DNA of 64,000 nt from Odiellus spinosus (lineage: Eukaryota > Arthropoda > Arachnida > Opiliones > Phalangiidae): NCBI GenBank assembly GCA_963920705.1, contig OY987227.1, positions 25,773,935 to 25,837,934 on the forward strand, given 5' to 3'. Of this stretch, positions 36,901 through 51,900 are shown piece by piece (the first letter of the stretch is position 1; the number at the start of each line of letters is the position of its first letter). A model generated the notes under the pieces. That model worked only from the letters and a program-made list of their open reading frames with translations, ran no database searches and had not been told where the DNA came from. A program made the translations under genes and the position numbers.

Positions 36901-39900
36901 CTTCAAGTGACAGAGAAGCTTCGGATATCTTTTAAAAAAAGCTCTAAAACGTTGATTGAAAACTGGGCTTAACTCCTACAACAATTTATATGGTTACTTC
37001 AATACTCGCTCGAATATATATATAGACTAAGATCAAGACTTAAAGGCTTATTTTAGATCCAGATGACCTTTTCTATCTAGAGTTCATTATCCTCCGTATA
37101 TAGGAACCTTTGCAAAATCGAATTAAGCTTAAAGAGCCAGTGCTTAATATAAAATTCTCGGCCGCAATTTCCGCAAAGATAAAAAAGGCAAAAGGGTTAG
37201 GTTTAAGACGGTAGTCTCCTCCTACGGGTCTTTCCCGAGTTGAAAAGGAAAAGTTTTCACCGACGGAGGTCAAATCGAAGCCACGTCCAGTCCATTCGAA
37301 TTAAACGAATCAATACCTTAAACATTCGGATGAGATGAATTATCTAAGCGCGACCTCTGCCGGGATATCTTCCTTTCCCTCAACAAGGCTTCATTGATTA
37401 AAATTGGTCGAACACGATATAAAAGGGGATATAAATGGGCCTCGAAGAGGAGGTGGGTAAGGGTACCGAGATGTTCCGTTAAAGGCCTAACTTAATTATG
37501 GAAGATTACCTTCTTCGCCCGTGGAGACGTGAACGGTCTGACTTGGCCGACTCCAGCCCAAAGCGTTTTCGCTCGAGATGCGAATTTGGTAATTGGTGAC
37601 CGGCTTCAATCCACGAATCGAGAAACTAGACTCGCTGCCGGGCAAAATGACGCTTCCAGTCGACGAAGTCGCTTTCGCCTTAGAGCTCCAACTGTCTGTG
37701 CGAGAGAAAAAGAGAAAGTACGCGAGAGTAAGATAGAGAGAATGAGGAAAAAAAATTAGAAAACTTTTAAACGTAATTAGGATTTTTTCCTCGGCGTCTA
37801 GCGTTCCTCGGATACACCTATGCCTATCCTATTACAATTTACTGTTCATTCTAACTTAATACAAAGTTGGCTCAAGCTCTATACCCTTTTTTAGAGCAGG
37901 AATAAAGATGTTGGCAAGAGATGAATGGTTTTTATTTGATCTGATTGAATTCGACTAAAAAAATGATTTTTGTGGAAACGAAGTTAGTATTCATGATGAT
38001 ACGACTAAGATTACCATTTTGTTTCAAACCGATCGGAATCGTTTTGAGCTCCATATGCTCAAGCACCAACACAAACCAATTTATTGCGGACGCTATATTG
38101 GTTTGAAACTGGTTCCCGAAGCAGTTTCGGGCTATCGATTCAAGAGAAACGTTTTGAAAGTGCTTGAATCGACTCCAAGGCGTAGTATGAACACCATCCA
38201 ATTTGATCTAAATTCGTCTGCAGACTAAGCGAGAATTAGCTCCAATGGCAATTTGAAAATGAGAGCATATTTAATTTCGAAAAAGGTTGCTAAAATGTCC
38301 CCAATACTAAAGCCGCGTTCACACCAGACTTTTTTAACCGTTTTGTAAAGGTTAAATTATACTTTTTGCCTCCATATTTTAAACCTAGAGATCATGCACG
38401 CTATCCCAATTTTATGTTTAACCAAACTTATAGGATGACATAAAAAAATTATTATTTGTGCATAAAATCTAATTTAAAAAATATTTAAAAATAATGTAGA
38501 TAATTATTTAAAATGTAAGTAATATGACAATATGGCCACACAATAGAGTATTAGTTGATTTGAAATCCAAAGGGGCTTTATTTTCTAATTTATTTTTAAA
38601 GAAATAAGAAAGAGAAAAAGGAATAGAAAGTCCGAAAAAAAAAATCCTTGGTGATAAGAAGATTATTTAAAAAAGAAGACTTTTTATTCCTAACAGCTCA
38701 GTGAAAAAAAATACTGAGAACCGAATTTTTAATAAATCTAACAATAAGGTTATTGTCGTAGTCGCGGATGTCTCAATTCATTTCGTAATTTAATTTCGTA
38801 CGCGAAAATGTCAAAAATCATGATTGCTACCATAATAGAAGTTTTCTCAAATAATATTGACGCTCAACGAATTGGCACAAATGGAAAGTAATATTTTTTA
38901 AGATTTTCTAAAATATTTCTGAAGAGTGATGGCTAAGAAAATTTTATTCCTTATTCAAGAGCATTAAGATGATATAACATTTTAAATTTAAAGGGACAGT
39001 GAAAAATTAAATTTTAAGAAATGTTAGACATAAAATCAGAAAGAAAATTGGACAGGCTTTAAAGTGAATCGACGTCATCGACCACCTGCTGTGGGAGGGA
39101 GGGAGAAGGAAGGAGAAAGTCAATCTTATTTTCCTTAGGCGAAACCGGGTCGTAACCAGGGCAACGACACTTCAAGAGAGCCAATAAGATACAAATTTTT
39201 GATTATCCAATATATGTTAAAAATTAACGTACTAATAGCAAAATTTAAGGAAAGCACTCTAATTTTAAAATTCAAACACTTAGATAAGCGTACCAATCTA
39301 ATGTAGCGAATGATCTGTTTTGAGACTTATCTTAGATATAATTAGATTTATCATGACTATTGTAATAAAACGCTTGGTTCCAAATAATAATAATAAAAAA
39401 GATTCTAGACTATCATAATTCATAGAGGTCGGGGTTTGGATAAGATAAGTTCCGTTTGTTTTATCTTTATTCATATTTTGAAATTATCCACGGGAAGTCT
39501 ATGTTAAACGCAATGTAATCGCGAATAATTAACCGATTATTTTTTTATGATTAACCGATTAACCAAATATTTGTGGATAATCTTGTTCGAACTCCGACCT
39601 CTAATAATTTACGACCCAACTATCTGAGAATTTTGCAAACCTCTTTTAAAGTCGCTTTCTTTTCTTGTTAATTAAGCGATAACCAATTTGGCCAGAAATT
39701 ATCCAGTCAAAACTAGTCTAGACACGAGGGAAGATGATTAAGCTAAGCCTAATCTAACTATTTTTGATGGATAATATCTAGCATATAAGAATGAATTTCC
39801 ACTCTCCCGTTAAATATATATATTTAACAAGTTGGGAAACCAAAATATAACCTCCCCGACCCCGACGTTAAGGTAATCTAACCTAACCTAACCCTACCTA

Positions 39901-42900
39901 AAATAAAAGATGAAAAGAAATGTAGAGTATTGGATGAGTAGAAGAAACAGCGAAATAGGCAAAATATTATATCACATTGAACCTATATGCATTTCTTCAG
40001 TATACCAACACAACCCTAAATAATTCTCTACTTAAAACCAAACCTAACTAGAGAAAAAAAGGAAAATAAATAAGATATAACCACAGATTTCAAGATAAAT
40101 AATCCAGTCCATAATTCAGTATTAAAACAAAAAAATCAGAATAAAGACAACTGAAATTAGCAATCTTTGGTAATATGTAAAATAGCCCTTACACGAACAA
40201 TTTAAGTAAAGCAAATTATCAAATAAACGCCAAATAAGCCAATTAATTAAAATTAAAAATATTAATCTTACCACTACCAAATAGCGGGCAGAAAACACAG
40301 ACATCAAGATAACATTAGCAAAATAAATTTTCAACACCGGTAATCCTGAGAACTAGATTCTACAAAATCTTCTGGAATAATAAATTTATTTTAATCTAAA
40401 AAATATAAAATCTTAAAAAAAATATCTATACAAATAACATATTGATAAACCAATTAAAATTAGATGCCAAAAACATTTAATCTCGATATGAGATTAAATA
40501 CACAAGGTCAAGGTTCTTCTTTTAAAACCATATCAGAATTTTGACGGTTGTAGAGTATTTGTAGACCAAGTAACGTGAAAAGGCAAAATGTTATATCAAA
40601 TTGAACCTATACATGGCTTCAGTATACAACACAAGTTGTGAAACAAACGTTATTTTACGTGACTACACACTAGCTAAAACATCACCGAAAATAAACGACA
40701 GTAGGCATTAATAACTCTTTTACGAAAACAAAAAATTACTACAGAGAAAAATGAGTCAGAAAAAAAAAACCTTTTGATTTCCAAACTAATATTTCAGTCA
40801 CAACTCAGTAATAAAAATTAGAGTTCAGGTCAATGAAAATATACCAAAAATGTCCAAACAAATAATAAACGCATCAAATAAATGATTCAAATTCAAAATT
40901 ACTTCCTTACCAATAAATTGTATTCAAACGAATGAAACTTAATTTAAAATTTCAACGAGTCAAATCTCTAGAGAACAAACTTCGTCGAAGATTTCAAAAG
41001 AAATGAAACGATTTTACGTTCAATAAATTAAAATTTAGATAAGCAAGGTCAAGGTCCCTCAGTAAAATCATATCGGCGTTAAGAAAACTAGAGTATTTGT
41101 AGACCAAGTAACGTCATTAGGCAAAATATTTGATCAAAATCAAGTTATGACCTCGGTATCGTCATATAACCGTAAATAAACATATTCAATAAACAATTAA
41201 CGAATAAGCTTTCCGCATAACACGCTAAACTACGAACTGTGACGTACAATTTCGCTTTTTGGTGCTACACGACCTACAGATACCTTATAAGCCTACGTCT
41301 AAAAACACGTTTTTTGGTGATAATGCTGTGAGTAAAGAATAGATGTTTCTCTTTTGGCCCTACCATAAATTTTTTATATTTTTTTTTTTCTGACAGGGCA
41401 GGCCTGAGTAAAAATATACCAAGTTGTGAAACAAACGTCATTTTACGTGACTCCACACTAGCTAAAATGTTACCGGAAATACACGACAGTAGGCATTAAA
41501 AGCCTGGTTCTATTATACTTAATTGGGATTAACATTAAATTCATGTATGAAAAAGTGTGAAACTAAAACTAGCAGTCATCACGAGATCCAATCACGTGAT
41601 TCTTTTCCTCACTCTGTCTACATTTCACTCTTGGGTCAACCATATCATACATGACTATTAAAACACGAGAAATTTCAATGTCAATCCGGTTTAAGAAAGT
41701 TCGTCAATTGTTAATTGTGGCATGACTAAAGCCGGATTCACACAGACCTATTTTCACGCTTTTCACGGTCACGCGCGAGGGGCAATGGGCAAACCACTCT
41801 TGGAATCAGGTGTACAAACTAAATGGAATCACGCGAATCGATTCGGAATCAGGAGAATCGATACGGAATCACGCGAATCGATTCGGAATCACGAGAATCG
41901 ATACGGAATCACGCGAATCGATACGGAATCACGCGAATCGATTCGGAATCACGCGAATCGATTCGGAATCACGAGAATCGATTCGGAATCACGCGAATCA
42001 CGAATCAATTCGGAATCACGCGAATCGATTCGGAATCACGAGAATCGATTCGGAATCACGCGAATCACGAATCAATTCGGAATCACGCGAATTGATTCGG
42101 AATCACTGACAATCAAATGAATCTGGAATCAGGTGTACAAAATTTTTCTAGAGTGGTTTGCACCTCGCTCGCGCGTGCTAATGGTACTTCTATGAGTTCA
42201 CGAGCGTGAAACGCGTAAAAACAGGTCTGTGTGTATCCGCGTTAACCTGGTTCGCTCTGCGCATGTACACAATTTCGCACGAAATACATTTGCGAAACGC
42301 GCGAAAATTATAAAAAAATTAATTTGAAAATCCGTGCCAGTAATTAAAACCAAATACGCCACTGTTTGCAAGTTTGCCAGAAGATTACGATATTTCCCCA
42401 TACATGAAGCTGATTCTCCCAAGAATATCAAAAAAAATCACATTGATATTTTCCATGCGTAAAGAGGTTTCCGACTTCAAATTTAGTGGTCTACACATAC
42501 TCGCGTGCTGGCGAACTCGATTTTACACGTGTCACAAATACACTGGAAACCTACTCTACTTCTGTTCGAGGAGAGTTTTCACGACTATCATTTTTCTTAA
42601 GTGGTTTAACATTATGCATAAATCCGCCTCAGCTTCAAATCTTATACACCAATTCCCCTTGAACTGGTTAAAAATTCACCGAGTATAATCGAAGTTATTA
42701 TTGTCTTATCTCTTATCTAAATTATGTTGTTTCAATCTTCCATACCCGTGTAAACGCACCTTTATTTAAGTTCTTCAATCCACCCCAAGTTTGCACCAGA
42801 GATAAGCCTATACTGCCCGTTATACCTTTGCTTTTTCGAGTAAATGATATATATGGAAAATAGCTTAGGCGCATGCTGCCAACTAAAACTGCCATTAATC

Positions 42901-45900
42901 GGTCAAATTTCTTTAAATTTTTGTATAAATTCTCAAATAAGTTCTAAACTATCTCGAATTTTAAATTAATTTTTCGACTTTCTAATTAATTAGATTAAGA
43001 TGAACCATTTTAATATTTTTAATTATAATATAAATTAATATTGCGTTTCATTTCCCTAAACAATATCAAACAAAATCACCCCATGAGGCTAATTTGCATA
43101 CGTTCCAAAAAGATACTATATAAACCTTTCGAAGGGCTATGTTAATCGAAGTAACCGTGCGTGATGGCCATGAAGTTAGGGGGAAAACCCCCCCCTTTCA
43201 ATGTCTTGCTGATTCTTGATCTCTAGGCGCTTGGCGACGCAATTTACCCATTGGTGGGGCGATGTTTGGAGTCAGTGGAAGGTTGATGTGAACTGTACTA
43301 GTGGGGGACGCCTCGCTAGTATGGAACGCTGAGATCGGAAACTGGAGGTTGGACCTTGGTGCGGGGATGGTCGGAGGTGATTATGACAGTGGGAGACGTC
43401 CCATTGCTTGTAATCGCCTTCGGCTGTTCATCATCGAGGTTCGACCGTAAAGTGGATGGTGGAATGCGATGATGTGCAATGGGAGACGTCCTGTTGTATG
43501 TCTTTGCACGACACTTGAAACTCAATGTGGCAGCCACGCTTAAAGGAGGTAATTCCCCGGAATTGAACGATAAGCTGGTATGATTACGTCTCTAGACTTT
43601 TGGCTCCACGAGCTAGGTCACGTGACTTCCGTTTACACAGGATATCCGCTTACACACACAGACAGACACACAGACAGACACACAGACACACAGACAGACA
43701 GACACACAGACAGACACACAGACAGACACACAGACACGACCAGTGTAACACCTCCCCCTGAACTAAAGTTCAGTCGGGGAGGTAAAAACTCGCGATAAGA
43801 TGAGGTGTTAAGCAAAAAAAGGGTATATTCAATTTTCAGCAGTCAATCTCACTGAAAACTGAGTGCCGTCAAATAATACGAACCCCTTTTAAGATGAGAA
43901 GCGTCGAAAGAAAATATTCTCAAAGCTCCTATTGCTTTATTATGTTTAAAGAGGCTTCAGTTAGTTGGAAAAAAAAAAAAAAATAAGATAGCGTATTTTT
44001 TTCCTGGAAATAAAGTTGCGCCGCAATATGATATTTTTTATTTTTATATTGAAGAGAAATTTGGAGAGGGGGGGGGGGAAGAAAACCAATTTTGATTTAA
44101 TACGACTCTTCATAAATTTCATTTTTTTTTTATTAAAGCTAAAATGTCCTAGTTGATGGAAATTCGAGATATTATATTCACATTCGAATCCGTCTTTATA
44201 TTATAGATTTATTAATAATTATGTTTGGAAAATGATAAGAATTGGAAATGGATTTATACACTATATCAGAAGCCGATGAAACCCTCCTTTGAAGTCTATT
44301 ACTCCATGGTCTTGTCTACCCCTCTCTGTATGGGTTAGTTTCAAAAAGCGCGATTCGTACGCCTCCTAACGGTAGATATTTTCGGAGCGGGAGTTCGTCG
44401 AGCGAATATCTCTAGCAGCCTCGGAGTTCGTCAAAAAAACGTCGTCGTTTGTGGAGAGAGAGAATTTCCAATTTTCCGTAGACAGGGGGGTATGAAGTAG
44501 GACCCCTCCGATCTCGTAAAATTGGGAATTTTACCCATACAGAGAGGAGCGCTATATCGAACATTAGAGTAGTAGACTTCAAAGGAGGGTTTCATCTACT
44601 TCTGACTATATTTGAGCTCATTGAAATAAAAGTAGTCGCTACCAGCTTTTCTTGAACACAAGTTTCTTTGGTTTAGTATTATGGGGAATTTTATTACGAG
44701 AAAGATATCAAATGGCAGGTTCCACGAATTTTATACCTCTCTTACACCTAGTGCCTATTGGTCAAAGGTACCGAGCTCAACCATAGTTACCACCTCGCCC
44801 TATCTACAATCGTCAAGCCTGGGGTATGGCCTACAAAATAAAACAGTACCAGGGACTACAAAACATGTAAAGTCAACCCAGCTTATGTCCAGGGCCATTT
44901 TAAGGGTATGGGGGCTCCATGGTGTTTCAGTGTTAAGCCTTTGCCTTGGACAATAACTAAATTCGCGATCCTGTTTTATCCAAGAGTGTTAGCCCTAGTT
45001 TAAAGACTTCCTATGAGCGGTAACCAAATAGCCCATTTTGTTGTGCTCAATAACATGCTGGTCCCCGACGACAGCGATCTTAATACCACCCTACTTAAGC
45101 CTTTGTTCATAATAAAATAAATAAATGCGAAGGGATATTTAAATGTACTTGTACTACAATAAAAGATACTATAGCTCGACTTAAAGGAAGGGTAAAGTTA
45201 AAAATAAATAATTTTTTATCAATTCTACTACTAAAAATAACACCTGTGAAAGATTCTGATTTCGGTAATTAAAACAGTCGCTCCGACCAATCAAAATAAA
45301 TTTGGTTTGACAAAAATGCCGCGAAAAGAGATCTGATATACACGTGATTACTTTCACATGTTCCGTTGATTTTCTAATAATAGTCAGAATCTTTCAGATT
45401 TTCTGCACAATTACTTACTACTAGAACTGGTCTTATTTTTAATAATTGAATTAATATAAAATATCTTAATTTTCCCTCTTCATCCTCCCTTTAAAATATT
45501 TTTCTATACCGCGTCTTTAAAAGTGTATCAATGTTCAGAGGGAAGCTCACTTACAGGGTGTACTGGTCTAATGTATTTTCTACGAGACGCCTGTAGAAAT
45601 ATTCTACTTGCCGTGCATCAAGGTTAAGAGAAAAGCTCGCTTATAGGGGTAATTCCTACAAAGTTTTGCAAGCACGATAAAAATATATTATATTTATAAT
45701 TTCTTATTGAATTGTTACGTATTATAATTAGATAATTTTGATTTTATAATCACTGGAACGCAATTTATTAAGAAAATTATGTTTGTAGAGTCTTGTTAAG
45801 TGTAATATATTTCTTTAAACTAAATCCACGAACTTGTATTCGAATCATTAAGCCTTTTGGGACAATATCAACGAGAATAAACGTAGATATGACAAACAAA

Positions 45901-48900
45901 ACAAAAGAAATTTCACGAAAAGCGAAAAACAGATGACACCCAAAGAAATGAACGCTACCGAAAAAAGGAAATTAAAAACTAAATTAAAAGAATAAAAAGC
46001 AGAGAACATTTTTTAGTTGAAAAGAAAATATTTCCAGTAAAAGAATCAAACATCACAGAGACGGGAAAAAGAAGTTGTCTTTAAGCTCGAGCTAATTATC
46101 AAAAGCGAAAAAATGAGTTTTTTTTATGTCATTTCGCTCTATCGTGTTTCGGGTAAGAGTGCCTTTACAAAACGTACAACTAGAGCTCGGAATTCGTATA
46201 ATTTTTATTAATCGGATAAAATCTAAAACTGATGGATATCATCCGTTTGATTAAAAATAGACTATTTTTCATTTATCTTATTAGAAGATAAAGTAAAAAA
46301 CATAATCCATATCCGTTTTTATCCGAAAATGGCCTTATCTTAGAATATTATCCGCGTTATACGTTCGGATAAAAAAAAATTTATTTTATTTTCGCGAAAA
46401 ATAACGAATAAAAAGATGATTTAAAATCTTAGTTTCGTTGTTTTATTTATATTCTTCAAAATAAGTCAATTTGAAATATTAATCTTATATTTTAGACTAA
46501 TTCTGGAAATGTGAATTTTCTTATCCATCGTTATACGTTTGAATACGAGTAATTTGTTCGTAGATAAACATTCAGGTAAACCTTATACAGTTAACAATTA
46601 TACGAATATAAAAATTATTTTTTAGTTACAATTTATCCGAAAATAAAATATCTGAAAATATACGAATAACAGAAGATAATGGATATCCGATTCAAACCGT
46701 TTTAAGCGTCACGTGTTCACGCATAATCTTTATAAATCGATTTATTATAATTTCATCTATCGGTTGTTGAAACCGAATCGGTATGAAACTGGTTCCCGAA
46801 GCAGTTTCGAGAAATCGAATCAAATCGATTTGAGAAAAGACGGTTTCCCGTTCATACGACTCTAGGGAAACGTTTTGAAACGATTTAAATCGATTCTAAG
46901 GCTTAGTATGGTGGATTATTTAGTCCAAACAAGAACCTGCTAGTACCTTCCAAAATCAACCGCTTCAATTTTAACATTTTTAACCACCCATTTTCGCGAA
47001 TTAAATCTTTAGCTTTCACCGTCAAATTACAAATTTATATTCTGATAAGCTTGTGACGACACCGTGCATGGTTATAAGAACTTACAGCCACGCCCCCCTC
47101 GAATGATTGCTTGTTTATTCTAGGCCAATTTGAGAGAGAAATAAAGGAGAGGGGACATCCAGGAAGAAAGTGAGGAGACAGTCAACGAAGACAAAAGGAG
47201 GAAAAAAATAAATAAAACAAGGCACTCGTTCGCTCCGTCGAAGAAAATAGTCAGAGACCTCCGCAACCTCCCCAAGAAAAAAAATTCGAGTTCATAAATT
47301 ACTCTTTTCTTGTTTGCTATGCCGTCACGGCTGCTTAAGAGAGCTTCAGTCTTTCATCCTCTCACTAGGTTCAAGCTATAGCTCGCCGTATACGTCGAAG
47401 TACCGAAATGCCTTTCGACAATAAAATACACAGCGAAAAGGGGAAAAAAAAAAGATAATAACTGGCCTGCCTCGAACAAAAAAAGAGCTCAGACCTTCTC
47501 GTTAATAGCCAACCCTGCCATGACATTTTTCTTTTATCTGAACGAAAGGAAAAAAAAAAGATAAAAACACATCCAAGCTCGAGATAGGATGAAAGAATCT
47601 TAGTAACGTTTTACTAATATTTACAATATGGTTTGGATTATTTTGAAAATGGTTTAAATTTAAAGAGATTTAAAGAGAGAGAGCGCTCAGAATTCGTATA
47701 ACTTTTGTTAATTGAATAAGACCATCGTGAATGTCAATCATATATTATCCGTTCGCGAACAAAATATTCGAGTTTAATCACTACTCTGAATTTTTGAAGC
47801 TTCACGTATCCGTAGACGTTACAAGTCTGATTCCTCAATCTTTCTATTACTTGATACCCGTTGAAAACCATATTATACATTGGTATACAGCGCCCGTTTA
47901 TATACTAATGGGGCGCCCAAAAACCAGATTCAGAATTAGCAAGCGGAACCCGTCACTGGTTCTAGGATAAGAACAGGTTCATGAAAATCTCATATTTTCA
48001 TTCAAAATCCTCCTTTTAGTCTATATACGGGGGCAATATTTGTCTCAAGGATGCGTCAAATTTCCCGACGGAATACGAGGAGGAACAAGCTTTCGAGACT
48101 ATAACATAGAGTTCGTGACTCGAGTATATAAATCCGAACTTATTTGCATAAACACCCCTTATAACTGAAGTATTCCCCGAGGGAAGGGGCTACTCAAAAG
48201 TCCTAAGTAGATTTACCATTCCTCCCTTCATCCTACATTTTCGACGAATACTGGGCTATTCCCTCATATTCGGGGGGTGCGAAATAACCTCGTAGCTAGG
48301 TCGACCTCTCATCAGAGAGTCCCATACCCTTTAAAATATTCCAAATACCCCGAGGAGACCAAGTTCCAACGCATTATTATTCTAAGCTATTAAACGACTT
48401 AAATATTTAGACCCTCTAGATACGGAGGAAGCGGAAAACCGACGAGAAATTAGCGAACCGATTTATAATATTTTCCTGTTAAATCATTTAAGACTAAAGT
48501 TATGGCCCCCTTTTAAACATAACGTAAACTCCGCGATGACACAGATGGGGTGACACTAAGAAATTTGCTTCACCGGAAAAATTCCATTAGTTTAAAAGGT
48601 ATGGGGGCGAAACTTAAATTTTTATTATATCCACATGGGTTGCATTAATATCTTGTCGTTTAAAGGTGTGGTGTAGTAAATTTTCTTCGAAAAGTAACTC
48701 GAAGATTCATAATGAGCTAAATATCTCAATTAAGCGTTTCCTTATCTTATCAAATCATCTTTAACGATAAGGATAATCTTCCAGATTAAATAAAGATCTC
48801 GAATGATGGATTAAGGCCACATTTTTAAAATTAAAACCATGGTTATTATGATGTACCAATATCAGATTTTTGTTCCTTCCAAGGGTGTAAAATAATATAA

Positions 48901-51900
48901 ATTATAAAGTATATCATTAAAGGGATAAACTCTGAAAATCGTCAAAACTCCCCAAAGGTTTCGTGGTTATTCGCGGTTAATTATTAAATTTACGAAATTA
49001 GGCTCGAAGAAATTTCAGATTTATTTCAAATGGCCACTCAATTGTTGATCCAAATGAGAGTTCATTTATGAAATGACGAGCGAGCCGAAAGAAATATGGC
49101 TTTAGACGATATTTCATTGACAACCACAACTCACTTTCCTTGAGAAATTATAGTCAAAAATTTCTTCGGAACGGATTAGGCTTAGCGAGTTTTTAATTGG
49201 CGACTATGATAATTAACTGTAAATTACCGCCAACTTCGGTAGAGTTTTGATACGATTTTAACCCATATTATAGTTTATAAATCGATTAAAAATGCACTCA
49301 TTTCGAAAGGTCATCATTAAACTACAATTATGTTCAAAGTAAACTTCTTAAGACTGACTTTTCTATACGTTAATCCAGAAGCCGATGAAACTCTCCTTTG
49401 AAGTCTACTACTCTAATGTTCGATATAGCGCTCCTCTCTGTATGGGTAAAATTCACAATTTTACGAGATCGGAGGGGTCCTACTTCATACCCCCCTGTCT
49501 ACGGAAAATTGGAAATTCTCTCTCTACAAACGACGACGTTTTTTTGACGAACTCCAAGGCTGCTAGAGTTATCACTCGACGAACTCCCGCTCCGAAAATA
49601 TCTACCGTTAGGAGGCGTACGAATCGCCCTTTTTGAAACTAACCCATACAGAGAGGGGTAGACAAGACCCGGGAGTAATAGACTTCACAGGAGGGTTTCA
49701 TCGGCTTCTGATTAATCTAATCTCCGAGACAGACTGAGCAAAAAACTAGGGGCTAATCACTATCCTGTCTATAAACATTCCCTAACACGATCCTAATCAC
49801 GTAATCCCAGATTACGCAATCGGTCTAAGAGAAGCAGGTTTTATAAGAATGTTCTTTTAGATATACGGTTTCAAAACATCAATTAGAGGCAAAGTTAAAT
49901 TTAAATGTTTACTTTAATCCATGAATATGAAGTCTTTTACGCTTTTAAACTCAAAATATTATTTTTACAGTCATATATCAAAACCCTGCCTTCATCCTCA
50001 ACATCTCCAGTATATATCTCGAAGCTTCGTATTAGGGAAGAGCGGGACGTAAGCCATAACTATATGGTATTAATTTAAACAGGGGCACTTCCCTCGGAGT
50101 TTAGAGCATAACCGTTTGGGTTCAACACATCTTCCGGAACAGTATAAACAAGAGGGCGAGAAAGCGTCTTAACACCAAAGGGTAAAGGCAAACCCGGTCT
50201 ATACAGGGCATAAAGTCTAGACTATAACTTAAGCCTTGGTTGGTTGTTCTCTAAACCAAATACGTTATGACTATTAGCTAGGAAGGACGAGCCAAGGAAT
50301 AAGACTTATCAACGGAAACTCGTAGCGTTAAGACAAGGAGAGAGCGTGCTTACGACTCGCTACGTCTCTCGCTAGCCAATGATGTTTACTCTTCAATTTA
50401 TTTAATTAACGGGTAAAACATTTCCGCGTTGCTCGTATTAATGTCCGCAGCCTCTTCGCTAGCGGCTCTTTAACGGGAATGTCCAGTATGTACGTGTATA
50501 TATTGAGGGGAAAAGGCCCTACTAGGTTTTGACGCTGCGAAGAACCTATAGTTATTACCCGAATGTCAAATTAAACAGCACTTTAGAAAGTTTTCAGAGG
50601 ATAACAGTTATAGCCGAGGCTTAAAGGCGGCGCGAAAAATTATATTACAAGCGATTTAAATGAATATACTCAATAAAAACCTTTATTTTCTCTTTTTCTA
50701 TGAAATGAATTGAAAGTACTTATTTAAAGAAAGCCGAACTAATATTCTAATTGCGGGTAAACGTTGTGTTTGAAATTATTTCAAACTGGTTCAAGTTTTA
50801 AAGTATTATTTGTAACTAATTAAAATGACAGACAGATATTATAATTAAAATTGTGCTGTATAACAAAATTTTTGGTTTGTGGGTTTTTAAAACAAAGTTT
50901 CCTGTTTCATATCGTGTGTCAGAACAGCGATTGTCTATTAAAACAGCGTTTTTCTTTAACAAAATTAATCTAACCTAATTTGCTTGTTATATTTTATTTT
51001 AATAAAATTTAGAAATGGATTAATAAGGGATTAGTGCGCCCGAAAACTCTCCTGAAACATTTAATAAACAGTTTTCCGCAACCATGAAGAAGTATTTTAA
51101 TATTTTAATCTAACATAATCCGCTCTCATAATAACGCTGTTTTGTTTAAACGTCATATTGTAAAGCCGAATTGATTGCCCCCTAAAACTAATTACTTCAA
51201 AAATTATAATTCTTAATCAGATTGAGAAATATATCTTTTTAAAACGTATACAGCAATACGTGAACTTCGTAAAACAAATCGAATCAGAATAAATTTCATC
51301 ATGGGACCAAAAGTGAATAACATTCGACTAAGCAGAAGTTAATTTTTAATTTGTAAAAGTATTTATCTCGAGTGTAAGTCATTAATATTTATGAGGCCGT
51401 TTGTCTGGTTCCTAAATAAGACGACCGTGCCTCTATCTAGGAACACTAACTTAGGCTTAGTGACTTCAGTATCCCGGTTTCTTTCTCTAGAAACCTGACT
51501 AATCAATCAATATATTAATTAGGAATTATCTTAAGTTGTCAGTGATTTTAAATTCAATCTTGGTTGCATTTCTTTATAATAAGTTAATGCCAGATAATTA
51601 TATATGTTTAACCATTATCGATGGAAAATAGTTTTCTTATAACCCTCCCTTTAAAGTGGTAGAGTCTTAACGGTTCTTCGACCCAACTTAAAGGGAGAAT
51701 GCAACCTAATTACAAGTGATTTTTTATCGATTCATTATCGTTTAAATAGGCCTAATCCATCGATAAAAAGTTTATAATACAAATATTAAACTAGAAAAAA
51801 ATTTAAAACTTACCCTGAAAATAGGCTTAGCGGGATTCATGGAGATCCTGAATCGCGTCCGTGTAAGGTCTAGCGACCAATGAGCAAAGGCCCGTCGTTC

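Noticed and set aside
41722-42120. Overlapping open frames with RIDSESRESIRNH-type repeats
   Set aside because: Produced by the 20-bp minisatellite in three frames.
47731-47970. 79-codon plus open frame in the large intron
   Set aside because: No similarity recognised, no splice context; expected by chance at this length.
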